From the NCBI GenBank assembly GCA_001464275.1, contig LNFL01000076.1:1-32152 (forward strand): DNA of 32,152 bases, in the 5' to 3' direction. Below are positions 1 through 8,501 of this stretch, one piece after another. Source of the stretch: Actinobacteria bacterium Ga0077560. Its GTDB lineage: Bacteria > Actinomycetota > Thermoleophilia > Miltoncostaeales > Miltoncostaeaceae. Position 1 is the first letter of the stretch, and each line of letters opens with the position of its first letter. The translations under genes and the position numbers were made by a program. The notes beneath the pieces were generated by a model. It ran no database searches, was not told the DNA's origin, and saw only the letters and a list, made by a program, of their open reading frames with translations.

Positions 1-84
1 GGCGCAGACGCGCTCGTCGTCGTGGGTGCGGATCGTGAACTTCGTGCCCACGCCGGGGAGGCGGGTCTCGCGGACCTCAACCAT
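1..84 (-). CDS. KhtT-like antiporter regulatory subunit (partial)
   Basis: Only the first 28 codons are inside the window; the gene runs off the left edge. The ATG lies at 84-82 behind a good ribosome-binding site (AGGAG about 9 nt upstream). The visible residues (MVEVRETRLPGVGTKF...) match the N-terminal signature of KhtT/TrkA-C-type regulatory proteins that bind CPA2 K+/H+ antiporters. The start overlaps the 3' end of the upstream antiporter gene, so the two are translationally coupled. By family knowledge the subunit gates the antiporter in response to nucleotide or pH signals; its C-terminal RCK_C domain cannot be seen here. Confidence 0.7.
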   Translation of the reverse strand, partial: MVEVRETRLPGVGTKFTIRTHDDERVCA

Positions 85-1228
85 GACGCTGCACTCCTGA
101 TGCTCGGGGACGCCGCGGCGGCTTGCGGCTCGGGAAGAGGACCCTGCCGACGCGACGCGACTCACGCATGATTACCACCCCGACGATAGCCGTCGCCAGC
201 ACGAACATGCCCGCGAACGCCTCGACGTTCGACCGGAACTCCGGTGACAGCGCCGCTCCGGCGGCGGCGAGCTGGGCCAGGATGATCGTGAATTCGCCGC
301 GCGCGACCAGCGACGCGCCCACGTTGACGCCCTGGCGGCGGGTGAAGCCGGTCACGCGGGCCGCCACGAAACCGGCGACCAGCTTGGTGATCACCGCCGC
401 GGGAACCGCGATCACCAGCCACACCCACACCTCGTCGAAGCCGAACAGGTCGACCTCCACGCCGAACGCGAAGAAGAAGATCGCGGCCGCGAAGTCGCGC
501 AGGCCCAGCAGCTGCTCCTCGATCTCGTCACGGATCTCGGTGCCGGACAGCAGCACGCCCGCCAGCAGGGCCCCCACGGCGTCGGACACCTCGAACAGCT
601 CGGCGAGGGCCGCGCCACCCACGGCGACGGCGATGGCGAACAGGAACAGCTGCTCGCGGGACATCCGCCGCACCACCGGCGCCAGCAGCGGCCCGGCGAA
701 CCGGCTGGCGATGGGGCACGCACCCACGAAGCCCAGGGCCAACAGCCCGGTGATCCCGACGTCCACCGCGCCGACGGCGGCGCCCGTGGCCAGGGCGCCG
801 GCCACCGCGAGGAACAGGGCGATGGCGATGTCCTCGAACACCAGCACCCCGAGGGTGAGGTCGGTCTCGTCGTCGGCGAGGCGGCGCAGGTCGAACAGGG
901 CCTGCGTGACGATCCCGCTGCTGGAGACGTAGAACAACCCGGCGAACAGGAAGGCGGCCTTGCCGACGCCGAACAGGCCCACGCCGATCGCCACCCCGGC
1001 CCCGAAGCAGATCGCGAGGTCCACCAGGCCGCCCACCATCACCAGCCGCCGCGCCTGGGTGAGCCGCTCCAGCGAGAACTCGAGACCCAGGAAGAACAGC
1101 AGCAGGATGATCCCCAGCTCGCTGAGGACGGCGATGCCGTCGCTGTTCTCGAGGACCGTGGGGCCCCACGACCCGGGGCCCAGGGCGACGCCCGCGATGA
1201 TGAACACCGGGATCGCCGACAGCTTCAT
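77..1228 (-). CDS. CPA2-family cation:proton antiporter (KefB/KhtU-like)
   Basis: A membrane protein with about 11-12 hydrophobic segments. It includes the CPA2 pattern near the N-terminus (AIPVFIIAGVALGPG, then ELGIILLLFFLGLEF) and a central LLAGVLLSGTEIRDEIEEQL. It lacks the cytosolic TrkA-N domain of KefB, as KhtU proteins do, and ends in a short basic tail. It would exchange K+ (or Na+) for H+ across the inner membrane. The next gene encodes its KhtT-like partner, and the two overlap by 8 nt. The ATG at 1228 lies just after what should be the first transmembrane helix. The frame stays open upstream and encodes another hydrophobic stretch (LAVIVIALAVASVAAG), so the true start may be a CTG at 1297 behind a GGAG. 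The family call is firm; the start is uncertain. Confidence 0.85.
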   Translation of the reverse strand: MKLSAIPVFIIAGVALGPGSWGPTVLENSDGIAVLSELGIILLLFFLGLEFSLERLTQARRLVMVGGLVDLAICFGAGVAIGVGLFGVGKAAFLFAGLFYVSSSGIVTQALFDLRRLADDETDLTLGVLVFEDIAIALFLAVAGALATGAAVGAVDVGITGLLALGFVGACPIASRFAGPLLAPVVRRMSREQLFLFAIAVAVGGAALAELFEVSDAVGALLAGVLLSGTEIRDEIEEQLLGLRDFAAAIFFFAFGVEVDLFGFDEVWVWLVIAVPAAVITKLVAGFVAARVTGFTRRQGVNVGASLVARGEFTIILAQLAAAGAALSPEFRSNVEAFAGMFVLATAIVGVVIMRESRRVGRVLFPSRKPPRRPRASGVQRHG

Positions 1229-1477
1229 CCGCCCGGCCGCGACGCTTGCGACCGCGAGGGCGATGACGATGACCGCGAGGTCGTTGAGGTGGATCAGCGG
1301 CGACTCCGTGCCGTGGGCTGGCGCGACAAGGCTAGCGGCCGCCGGGCACTGCTCCGAACGGGGCCCGCCCCCCAGGGGGCTCAGCCCGGGGTCGAATCGG
1401 TCGATGTCCTCTGTGTGAGCGGGGGTTCAAGCGGGACCGGGGATCGTTCGACCTCCCGGGGTCATCGGCGGCCGACC

Positions 1478-3739
1478 ATGCTGGTTGCGGCGGCGTGGCT
1501 GACGGTGGCCGTGCTGGTGGGCGCCGACGTCTGGAGCGTGCCCACGGCGGCCATCGCGCTGGCGGCCCTCGGGGCGGCGGTGGCCCTCACCTGCGCCGCG
1601 GTGCGGTCACGGGGCCGGACCCGCCACGTGTGGGGGCTGCTGGCGGGGTCGCAGTGGGCGTTCGCGCTGGGCGACGGCTGGTGGGCCGCCGATGCGTTGC
1701 GTGGGATCGAGACCCCGTCGGTCTCGATCGCCGACATCGCCTACCTGGCCGGGTACCCGATGCTCGCCGCCGGGCTTCTCGCGCTGGTGGTGGCGCGCGG
1801 CGGCCGGGAGGCCCTGCCCGCAGCCGCCGACGGTCTGGTGGTGGGGATCATCGCCACCCTGGGGGTGTGGCACTTCCTGATCGACTCGGTGGCGACCGGA
1901 TCGATCACCGAGGTCGTGATCGCGGCGGCCTACCCCGTGGCCGACGTGCTGCTGCTGGCGTGCCTGGCGTGGCTGGTGACCGCGTCGGCGGCATGGAGCC
2001 CCGCAGCCGGGTGGATCGCGGCGAACGTCGTGGTGACCGTGGGCGCGGACCTCTGGTACGCGGTCGACGTGGCCCGCGGCGGCTCCGGCGAGGGCCCGCT
2101 GATGGACGCCGTCTACGTGGTGAGCTACCTGCCGATGGCGCTGGCGGCGATGCACCCGACCGCCCGCGCGCTGGCCTGGCGCGTGCCGCTGGGCGGGGCC
2201 GCGGCCTCCGGCCGGTCCCGGGTGATCGTTCTGGGCGCCGGCGTGGTGTCCGCCCCGTTCGTGGGGATGATGGCCGCGATGGAGGGGCACAGCTCGGTGT
2301 TCCTGGTGGTCACGGCCGCGCTGTCGGCGGTGATCGTGGGGCGGATCGCGGGCGTGGTGAGCCGCGCCAGCCGCGACCGGGCGGCGCTGGAGGCATCCGA
2401 GGAGCTGCTGACCCGGCGCGCGACGCACGACGATCTGACCGGCCTGCCGAACCGGCGGGCGCTGCTGGAGGAGCTCACGCGCCGGCTGGGGGGTGCCCGG
2501 GAGGGCGTGGTGGTGCTGGTGGTGGCCGACCTGGACGACTTCAACCTGGTCAACGACGGCCTGGGGCACGCCACCGGTGACGAGCTGCTGCGCAAGGTGG
2601 CCGACCGGGTGCGCGGCGCGGCCCGGGGGGACGAGTTCGTGGCGCGGATCGGCGGGGACGAGTTCGTGCTGCTCACCTCGGCCGCCGACGGGGCCGGGGA
2701 CGCGATGGCGATCGCGCGGCGCGTGTCGGCCGTGCTGGAGGCGCCGTTCATGCTGACCTCCGGCGAGGTCTACGTGGGGGCGAGCCTGGGCGTCGCGCTC
2801 GCCGACGGGACCGAGGGCCGCGAGGCGCAGGAGCTGCTGCAGGACGCGGGGATCGCCCTCTACCGGGCCCGCGAGACCGGCCACGGGCAGTGCCGGGTGT
2901 TCGGCGGGGCCATGCGGCAGTGGGTGGCCGAGCGGCATTCGCTGGAGAACGACCTGCGCCGCGCGATCGATCACGACGAGATCACGCTGTCGTACCAGCC
3001 GCAGGTGGACCTGGGCACGCGGCGCATGGTGGGTGTGGAGGCCCTGGCCCGCTGGCAGCACCCCACCCGCGGGCACGTGTCGCCCGCCCAGTTCGTGCCG
3101 CTGGCGGAGTCGACGGGGCTCATCGTGCCGCTGGGGGAGCGGCTGCTGGCCACCGCGTGCGCGGACGCCCGCAGATGGTGCGACGCCCATGGCCCGGTCC
3201 TGACCGTGTCGGTGAACGTGTCGGCCCGGCAGCTGTCGCAGCCGGACGTGGTTGAGCGCGTGCGCGACGTGATCACGGCGTCCGGGGTGCCCACCGGGAT
3301 GATGGTCCTGGAGCTCACCGAGACGGCCCTGGCCACCGACCCGGCGCGCATGCGGCAGCGCATGGCCGCGCTGCGGGAGCTGGGGCTGCGGATCGAGCTG
3401 GACGACTTCGGGACCGGCCAGTCCTCGCTGGCCGCCCTCAACACGTTCCCCCTGGACGCGGTGAAGATCGACCGGGCGTTCATGGCGGGTGTGGGCGAGG
3501 ACACCCGCGCCACCCACGCGGTTGCCGCGGTGGTGGCCCTCATCCATGCCCTCGGCCTGGGATCGGTCGCCGAGGGCATCGAGACCGAGGACCAGGCGCG
3601 GTCCATGGCCGCCCTGGGATGCGGCCGCGGGCAGGGCTACCTGTTCGGGCGCCCCTCGCCGGCCGTGGTGATCGACGCGCTGCTCGCCGACGGCGGGCGG
3701 CTGCCGATCGCGCCGGTCAGCGCGTCGCGCTCCCGATGA
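1478..3739 (+). CDS. Membrane GGDEF-EAL cyclic-di-GMP protein
   Basis: About 753 aa from the ATG at 1478; in-frame codons continue upstream, with GTG at 1415 as an alternative. Residues 1-300 hold about eight hydrophobic helices, an integral-membrane sensor. The diguanylate cyclase domain starts at DDLTGLPNRR (about residue 318) and carries an intact GGDEF (about 391). The EAL phosphodiesterase domain follows, with the VEALARW motif (about 520), ELTETAL, DDFGTG (about 641), KIDR (about 662) and AEGIET (about 697). All usual metal-binding and catalytic motifs are present, so both synthesis and hydrolysis of cyclic-di-GMP are possible. Which one dominates cannot be read from sequence. The 3' end overlaps the convergent pyrD by 23 bp. 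No partner gene gives its signal. Confidence 0.9.
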   Translation: MLVAAAWLTVAVLVGADVWSVPTAAIALAALGAAVALTCAAVRSRGRTRHVWGLLAGSQWAFALGDGWWAADALRGIETPSVSIADIAYLAGYPMLAAGLLALVVARGGREALPAAADGLVVGIIATLGVWHFLIDSVATGSITEVVIAAAYPVADVLLLACLAWLVTASAAWSPAAGWIAANVVVTVGADLWYAVDVARGGSGEGPLMDAVYVVSYLPMALAAMHPTARALAWRVPLGGAAASGRSRVIVLGAGVVSAPFVGMMAAMEGHSSVFLVVTAALSAVIVGRIAGVVSRASRDRAALEASEELLTRRATHDDLTGLPNRRALLEELTRRLGGAREGVVVLVVADLDDFNLVNDGLGHATGDELLRKVADRVRGAARGDEFVARIGGDEFVLLTSAADGAGDAMAIARRVSAVLEAPFMLTSGEVYVGASLGVALADGTEGREAQELLQDAGIALYRARETGHGQCRVFGGAMRQWVAERHSLENDLRRAIDHDEITLSYQPQVDLGTRRMVGVEALARWQHPTRGHVSPAQFVPLAESTGLIVPLGERLLATACADARRWCDAHGPVLTVSVNVSARQLSQPDVVERVRDVITASGVPTGMMVLELTETALATDPARMRQRMAALRELGLRIELDDFGTGQSSLAALNTFPLDAVKIDRAFMAGVGEDTRATHAVAAVVALIHALGLGSVAEGIETEDQARSMAALGCGRGQGYLFGRPSPAVVIDALLADGGRLPIAPVSASRSR

Positions 3740-4820
3740 GCTCCTCGATCCCGTCGACGCCCTCGCGGCGCATCCGGTCGACCAGGCCACGGTTGATGGC
3801 CGCGACGGTCCTGGGGCCGCCGTAGACCAGGGCGGTCCAGATCTGCACCAGCCGGGCGCCGGCGGCCAGGCGGTCCCAGACGTCGTCCGCGGTGGAGATC
3901 CCGCCGACGCTGATGACCGGCAGGCCGGGGGCGCGCGCGACGACCCGGCGGAGCATCTCCATGCTGCGCGCCGCCAGCAGCGGACCGGAGAGGCCGCCCT
4001 GCTCGGTGATGAGCGACGGGTCCGACCGCAGGCCGGTGCGCGACAGGGTGGTGTTGCACACGATGAGCCCGTCGGCCCGGACGGCGCCGATGAGGTCGAT
4101 GACCGCGTCCAGCTGCTCGTCGCTGAGATCCGGGGCGACCTTCACCAGGATGGGCCGGGGCCGGCGGCGGGTGATGTCGGCCTTCATGCGGTTGAGGTCG
4201 GTGAGGGCCTCGAGGATCCCGGCGAGCGCGCTGCTCTCCTGCAGCTCCCGCAGGCCCGGCGTGTTGGGCGAGGAGACGTTGACCACCACATAGTCGGCGT
4301 ACGGCCAGAGGCGGTCGAGGCTCGCGACGTAGTCGCCGGTGGCGTCCTCGACGGGCGTGATCTTGGACTTGCCGATGTTGATGCCCAGCGGCACGCGGTG
4401 CAGCTGGCCGGTGCGGTCGACGGCGGCCAGGCGATCGGCGGTGCGGGCGGCGCCGTCGTTGTTGAAGCCCATCCGGTTGATGATGGAGCGGTCCTCGGGG
4501 AGCCGGAACAACCGCGGCTTGGGGTTGCCGTCCTGCGGATGCGCGGTGACGGTGCCCACCTCGACGAAGCCGAAGCCCAGGGCGTGCCAGCCCGGGATGG
4601 CGGCGCCCCACTTGTCGTACCCGGCGCCCAGGCCCACGGGGTTGGGGAACCGCAGTCCCCACACGCGCTGGGCCAGCAGGGGGTCCCGGACGCGCAGCCC
4701 CAGGCGGGCGATGGCCGGCGCCGAGCGGGCCATGCCCTGCACGGCCAGCGTGTGGGCGCGCTCCGGGTCGAGCCGGAACATCAGCGGCTGGGCGAGACGG
4801 GTGAGCGGGTCGAACGCCAT
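3717..4820 (-). CDS. pyrD: Dihydroorotate dehydrogenase (quinone), class 2
   Basis: 367 aa from the ATG at 4820. The enzyme oxidises dihydroorotate to orotate in pyrimidine synthesis and passes electrons through FMN to quinone. The sequence shows the class 2 layout: an amphipathic N-terminal helix region (FDPLTRLAQPLMFRLDPERAH), NPVGLGAGYDK, the RMGFNNDG motif, NIGKSK, and NVSSPNTPGLRELQ, whose serine is the class 2 catalytic base. CNTTLSR, GGLSGPLL and the phosphate-binding SVGGIST follow. The length is normal for class 2. It follows the pterin carbinolamine dehydratase gene with a one-base TGATG overlap, so the two are likely one transcript. A longer in-frame ATG lies upstream inside that gene and is unlikely. 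Confidence 0.95.
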   Translation of the reverse strand: MAFDPLTRLAQPLMFRLDPERAHTLAVQGMARSAPAIARLGLRVRDPLLAQRVWGLRFPNPVGLGAGYDKWGAAIPGWHALGFGFVEVGTVTAHPQDGNPKPRLFRLPEDRSIINRMGFNNDGAARTADRLAAVDRTGQLHRVPLGINIGKSKITPVEDATGDYVASLDRLWPYADYVVVNVSSPNTPGLRELQESSALAGILEALTDLNRMKADITRRRPRPILVKVAPDLSDEQLDAVIDLIGAVRADGLIVCNTTLSRTGLRSDPSLITEQGGLSGPLLAARSMEMLRRVVARAPGLPVISVGGISTADDVWDRLAAGARLVQIWTALVYGGPRTVAAINRGLVDRMRREGVDGIEELIGSATR

Positions 4821-5098
4821 CAGGTGAGTCCCTCGGTGCGGGAGGCCATGTCCAGGTCGCGCCGGGTGACCCCGCCGCTCGAGTGGGTGGACCACCGGAC
4901 CGTGACGCGGTTCCAGCGGATGTCGAGATCGGGGTGGTGGTCGGCCTGTTCGGCGGCGCCGGCCAGGCGGTTCACGAACGTGACGGCCCCCATGAAGCCC
5001 TCGAGGGTGAACTCCTTCACCAGCGCGCCGTCCTGGTGGCGCCAGCCCGGCAGCTCCCGCAGGGCGGCGGCGATGGCGGCGTCGTCGAGAACGGGCAT
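4820..5098 (-). CDS. phhB: 4a-hydroxytetrahydrobiopterin dehydratase (PCD/DCoH)
   Basis: 92 aa from the ATG at 5098, with a GTG one codon upstream as an alternative. This is a small single-domain protein of the pterin-4a-carbinolamine dehydratase family. The hallmark is EQADHHPDLDIRWNRVTVRWSTH, which supplies the conserved histidines and the Asp and Arg around the active site. LPGWRHQDGALVKEFTLEGF at the start is also typical. The known reaction is dehydration of 4a-hydroxytetrahydropterin in the recycling of pterin cofactor used by aromatic amino acid hydroxylases. No hydroxylase is nearby, and such orphan copies are common, so the substrate pathway here is unknown. It overlaps pyrD by one base and is divergent from the membrane gene at 5149. 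Confidence 0.9.
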   Translation of the reverse strand: MPVLDDAAIAAALRELPGWRHQDGALVKEFTLEGFMGAVTFVNRLAGAAEQADHHPDLDIRWNRVTVRWSTHSSGGVTRRDLDMASRTEGLT

Positions 5099-5148
5099 CA
5101 CAAGGAGCCTACTGGCGCGCCGCTTCCGGGGCGCACTAGGGTGGCCGC

Positions 5149-5841
5149 GTGGACATCGACGCGGTGCTCAACGAGGCGTTCTCCATCTACGGGCGCTTCT
5201 TCGCCCGGCTGGTGGTGATCGCCGGCGCCGTGTTCTTGGCGCTCAACCTGGCGACCGCGCTGCTGCGCGAGCTGGGTGACTCCGGCGGGTTCACGGGGTT
5301 CGTGCTGGGCCTGACCAGCGCGTTCGTGGCGCTGCTGGGGACGTTCTGGCTGCAGGCCGCCCTGGTGGAGGCCACCGTGGACCTGCGCGACGGGCGGGCC
5401 GACACCCCGATCCCCGAGCTGTTCCGCAAGGCGCGCGCGCACCTGGTGCCGGCGATCCTGGCCGGCCTTCTGGCGGGCATCGGCATCTTCGCCGGGCTGG
5501 TGCTGCTGGTGGTGCCGGGGCTCTACCTGCTGACCATGTGGGCGGTGATCATCCCGGTGATCGTGCTGGAGGGCGTGGCCGTGGGGGCGGCGTTCAGCCG
5601 GTCACGGGCACTGGTGCGCGGCAACGGCTGGCAGGTGTTCGGGGTGCTGCTCATCCTGGTGCTGGCCGCCGTGGTGGGCACCGCGATCGTGTCGGGCCTC
5701 TTCACCCTGGCGCTGCCGGACTTCGTGGGCCGGTGGCTGGGGTCGGCCGTCGCGAACGCCGTGGTGCTGCCGTTCTTCGCGATCGCCGTCACCGTGATGT
5801 ACCTGCGCCTGCGTGACCTGGAGCCGACTCAGGGGACCTGA
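5149..5841 (+). CDS. Multi-pass membrane protein (YciC/glycerophosphoryl-diesterase membrane-domain-like)
   Basis: 230 aa from the GTG at 5149. The protein opens with an amphipathic segment (DIDAVLNEAFSIYGRFFARL) followed by about six transmembrane helices. The pattern VLNEAFSIYGRFF...PELFRKA...VPGLYLL.MWAVIIPVIVLEG...AFSRSRALVRGNGWQVFGVLL is the recurring signature of a widespread membrane family. That family is usually described as the membrane domain of glycerophosphoryl diester phosphodiesterase or as YciC/DUF975-like. No phosphodiesterase catalytic domain is attached, so no enzyme activity is claimed. It is divergent from the phhB-pyrD pair, and its last 13 bp overlap the convergent gene at 5829. 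Confidence 0.75.
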   Translation: MDIDAVLNEAFSIYGRFFARLVVIAGAVFLALNLATALLRELGDSGGFTGFVLGLTSAFVALLGTFWLQAALVEATVDLRDGRADTPIPELFRKARAHLVPAILAGLLAGIGIFAGLVLLVVPGLYLLTMWAVIIPVIVLEGVAVGAAFSRSRALVRGNGWQVFGVLLILVLAAVVGTAIVSGLFTLALPDFVGRWLGSAVANAVVLPFFAIAVTVMYLRLRDLEPTQGT

Positions 5842-6536
5842 TCGGGCTGGTGCGGCGGGCGCGGCGCCCAGGCCGCGGCGGTGCTGATCCAGTAGACGCC
5901 CCACAGGACGATCCCCACGAACTTGGTGAGGTCCTCCACCGCGGTGTGCGGGGTGCCGAGGCTGCCGCGCACGACGTCGACCGCCACCGCGTAGCCCAGC
6001 AGCACGCCGCTCATCACCAGCAGCTGCCACGCCGAGCGGCGCAGCCAGGCGCGGTGGATGACGAGCAGCGAGATGAGGATGGCCCCGTAGCTCAGGGTGA
6101 TCGCGGCCTCCGGGATCCGCAGCAGGCGCGGCCCGACGTCCTCGTGGAACTGGAACTGGTCGTCCAGCGTGAGCACGGTGCACAGCACGCCGGCGTGCAG
6201 CAGCACCCGGCCGCGGGGGTCCCAGCCGCGGATGCAGCCCACCAGCAGGCACGCCACCCCGGCGGCCCACCACGACAGGATGCCGACGTTGCTGAGCAGC
6301 CCGGTGTTCCAGTCGCCGTCCAGCACCGACGACGCGTCGCCGGTGTACATGCCCAGGTCCTGGCCGCCGAACGCCCACACCAGCAGGAACGTCATGCAGG
6401 CGAACCCGACCGAGGCGAAGGCCGCCATGCCGGTGATGCGATGCCCCGGTGCCTCGGGCAGCGGCTCCCGCCGCCGGTCGAAGCGTTGCGTGGACCGGCG
6501 TTCCGTCGCCGGGTCCTGGTCCTGCGTCGTGCGCAC
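5829..6536 (-). CDS. Seven-helix membrane protein of unknown function
   Basis: 235 aa from the GTG at 6536, chosen because GGGGGAG lies just upstream; longer in-frame starts exist to 6614. After a charged N-terminal stretch of about 35 residues there are about seven hydrophobic helices. Between helices 3 and 4 lies an acidic/histidine motif, LDDQFQFHEDVGPRL, with D, D, H, E and D arranged like a metal or heme ligand set in a membrane protein. Further on is AVDVVRG and, near the end, AVEDLTKFVGIVLWGVYW. I do not recognise a named family. A similar LDD...HE pattern occurs in membrane hydrolases of the ceramidase type, but the remaining motifs are not clear enough to call that. Confidence 0.6.
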   Translation of the reverse strand: MRTTQDQDPATERRSTQRFDRRREPLPEAPGHRITGMAAFASVGFACMTFLLVWAFGGQDLGMYTGDASSVLDGDWNTGLLSNVGILSWWAAGVACLLVGCIRGWDPRGRVLLHAGVLCTVLTLDDQFQFHEDVGPRLLRIPEAAITLSYGAILISLLVIHRAWLRRSAWQLLVMSGVLLGYAVAVDVVRGSLGTPHTAVEDLTKFVGIVLWGVYWISTAAAWAPRPPHQPDQVP

Positions 6537-6638
6537 CCTGCTCCCCCATCCGTGGGTCGAACAGCGGCGGGCCGGTGATCCGATCCCACGTGCTCCTACA
6601 AGGATCGGCACCACCGGCCCGCGATGGAGTCCCGCGTC

Positions 6639-6992
6639 CTATGCGGTGGCGTGCTCCATGAGCACGGCGCCCCAGGCGCCGTACACCTCGGTGGCCTTGT
6701 CGCTCGCCAGGCCCATGTCCCAGCGGAAGCGCTGCATCAGGTAGCGCCCCTCGGCGACCGTCTGCGCCATCTCCTGCGTCGCCATGGTCGCCGCGAGGTT
6801 CTGGGTGTCGCCCCAGAGGATCATCATGTCGTCCTCGCCGGCGCTGGCGCTGGTGATCCACTCGTACCGATCGATGACGCCCTCGTCGATCATCGTGCGG
6901 AACGCGGCCTCGCACTCCGCGGCGTACTTCATGCCGTCCGGCTCACGGCCGGGGTACGGCGGGCCCCAGCGGAAGATCACGACCGACTTCAT
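6639..6992 (-). CDS. Small cytosolic protein, possibly dimeric alpha/beta-barrel fold
   Basis: 117 aa from the ATG at 6992, which sits behind AAGGGG with proper spacing; an in-frame ATG-like start at 7073 would add a low-complexity leader and is rejected. The protein begins KSVVIFRWGPPYPGREPDGMKYAAEC and contains DRYEWITSASAGEDDMMILWGD. There is no signal peptide or transmembrane helix. The alternation of a short strand, a helix with conserved acidic residues, and a later hydrophobic strand resembles stress-responsive dimeric alpha/beta-barrel or YCII-like proteins. This is fold-level guessing. It lies alone, transcribed away from tRNA-Lys. Confidence 0.6.
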   Translation of the reverse strand: MKSVVIFRWGPPYPGREPDGMKYAAECEAAFRTMIDEGVIDRYEWITSASAGEDDMMILWGDTQNLAATMATQEMAQTVAEGRYLMQRFRWDMGLASDKATEVYGAWGAVLMEHATA

Positions 6993-7179
6993 CACGCACC
7001 CCTTCTTCGGTCTTGCAGGGACCGGCGTGGGGTCCGGTACGTCAAGCATCCCCCGGTGCGGCGGCGTCCTCATCCGTTTCGCGTGCGGAGTGGTCGCACC
7101 GGAACCCGGATCCGGAGGCTCCGGTTCGGCGGTTCCGGCGTCTCCGCGCGTTTCCGGCTCCGCCCTTTAGAGTCCCCGT

Positions 7180-7252
7180 GGGCCGTTAGCTCAGTTGGTA
7201 GAGCAAGGGACTTTTAATCCCAAGGTCACAGGTTCGAGCCCTGTACGGCCCA
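7180..7252 (+). tRNA. tRNA-Lys (anticodon UUU)
   Basis: A 73-nt cloverleaf can be folded by eye. The acceptor stem is GGGCCGT (7180-7186) with ACGGCCC (7245-7251) and discriminator A at 7252. The D arm is GCTC...GAGC, the anticodon stem AGGGA/TCCCA around the loop CTTTTAA (anticodon TTT), and the T arm ACAGG-TTCGAGC-CCTGT. CCA is not encoded. An integrase gene starts 100 bp downstream, so the 3' half of this tRNA is the likely attachment site of the element. Confidence 0.97.
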
Positions 7253-7253
7253 T
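7228..7253 (+). other. Candidate attL core (3' end of tRNA-Lys)
   Basis: The T arm and acceptor 3' strand of tRNA-Lys directly precede the integrase gene. Tyrosine integrases of this type usually recombine within the 3' half of a tRNA and restore it. The exact core cannot be set because the matching attR copy is not in the window; I looked for a second copy of the T-arm/acceptor sequence up to 32152 and found none. Confidence 0.6.
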
Positions 7254-7352
7254 CGCTGAGAACGCCGTATTCAAGCGGTTCACAGAGCCACCTTCCTCTC
7301 TGGTCGACCCCGCCGAGGCGGGGGGTGGTAACAAAAGTGGTAACTTCCCTCC

Positions 7353-8501
7353 ATGTCGGCTCCCATGGAGAAGACGAGCGTGCCCGGCATCTACCGCCGC
7401 GGCGGCCGCTACGTGGTCGCCTTCAGGGACGCCACCGGCAACCAGCGCCGACGGACCGCCGGGACCATGGCCGAGGCCCGGGCGCTGAAGGGCGAGATCT
7501 CCGCGGACCTCAGCCGGGGCGAGTACCGAGAGCAGTCGCGCATCACACTCGCCGAGTACGCGGATGAGTGGGTACGTACCTACGCGGGCCGCACGAGCCG
7601 GGGCATCCGCCCCACAACGCTCGAGGAGTACCGGCGCGACCTGGAAGCCCACGTCCTGCCGGTGCTGGGCCGGCGTCGCCTGTCGCAGATCGAGCCGCGC
7701 CACGTGAAGCTGCTGGCGAGCGATCTCGCCAAGGCGGGACGCCTGCCCTCGACGGTCCGCAACATCATGGCTCCGCTGCGGGCGTTGTTCGCGACCGCCG
7801 TCGAGGAGGGCGTCGTGCGCACCAACCCCTGCGCCGGTCTTCGCCTTCCGGGAGGGACGACCCCGGACCGTCATGCCCGCGCCCTCACCGAGGACGAGCT
7901 GGCACGCCTGGTCCAGGAGGTCCCCGAGGCCTGGCGGCTGGTGGTCCAGTTCCTCGCGCAGACGGGCCTGCGGATCGGTGAGCTCATCGCGCTGCGCTGG
8001 GAGGACATCGACCTCGGAGCACGGCGGGTGAAGGTCCGCCGGCGGCTCTACAAGGGCGTCATCGATACGCCCAAGAGCCGGTACGGCATCAGGGACGTGC
8101 CGGTCAGCCCCGAGCTGGCCCAGGCGCTGTGGAACCACCGGTCCGCCTCGCGCCACCCTGGCGACACCGACCCGGTGTTCCCCAGCGAGGCCGGGACGCC
8201 CCTCAACGGGATGAACCTGCTGAACCGTGTGGTGAAGCCGGCGGCGATTCGAGCGGGGGTGCCCTGGGCGGCGCTGCACACCCTGCGGCACACCTGCGCG
8301 TCGATGCTGTTCCGCGGGGGTTGGAACGCCAAGCAGGTGCAGATGGTGCTCGGTCACCACTCCCCGGCGTTCACGCTCGCCACCTACGTGCACCTGATCC
8401 CCGACGACCTGCCGGAGCCCGTGTTCCCGCCGATGGCCACCCCCGATCACGCCGCCGCCCGCCCCGCGCGGCGTGTCAGGCGCACCTCGCCGCGCACGTA
8501 G
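7353..8501 (+). CDS. int: Tyrosine recombinase / site-specific integrase
   Basis: 382 aa. The N-terminal part (about 10-55, IYRRGGRYVVAFRDATG) is an arm-binding AP2-like three-strand domain. A SAM-like core-binding domain (about 65-165) follows, then the catalytic domain. Visible catalytic residues are Arg in TGLRIGELIALRW (about 207), Lys in TPKSRYGIRDVPV, the H-x-x-R of LHTLRHTC (about 309-312), His in LGHHSP, and the nucleophile Tyr in ATYVHL (about 344), so the enzyme looks complete. It would integrate and, with a directionality factor, excise the element at tRNA-Lys. No good Shine-Dalgarno precedes the ATG at 7353; the ATG at 7365 is an alternative. Its 3' end overlaps the convergent HTH gene by 55 bp. 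Confidence 0.95.
   Translation: MSAPMEKTSVPGIYRRGGRYVVAFRDATGNQRRRTAGTMAEARALKGEISADLSRGEYREQSRITLAEYADEWVRTYAGRTSRGIRPTTLEEYRRDLEAHVLPVLGRRRLSQIEPRHVKLLASDLAKAGRLPSTVRNIMAPLRALFATAVEEGVVRTNPCAGLRLPGGTTPDRHARALTEDELARLVQEVPEAWRLVVQFLAQTGLRIGELIALRWEDIDLGARRVKVRRRLYKGVIDTPKSRYGIRDVPVSPELAQALWNHRSASRHPGDTDPVFPSEAGTPLNGMNLLNRVVKPAAIRAGVPWAALHTLRHTCASMLFRGGWNAKQVQMVLGHHSPAFTLATYVHLIPDDLPEPVFPPMATPDHAAARPARRVRRTSPRT

Noticed and set aside
1607-3790. A 727-codon minus-strand open frame across the GGDEF-EAL gene
   Set aside because: It is His/Arg/Gly/Gln-rich without any domain and lies opposite a gene with intact catalytic motifs; a high-GC shadow frame.
7572-7587. TACGTACCTACG inside int as a third octamer site
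   Set aside because: Only two units, in coding sequence, and the surrounding period is not kept.
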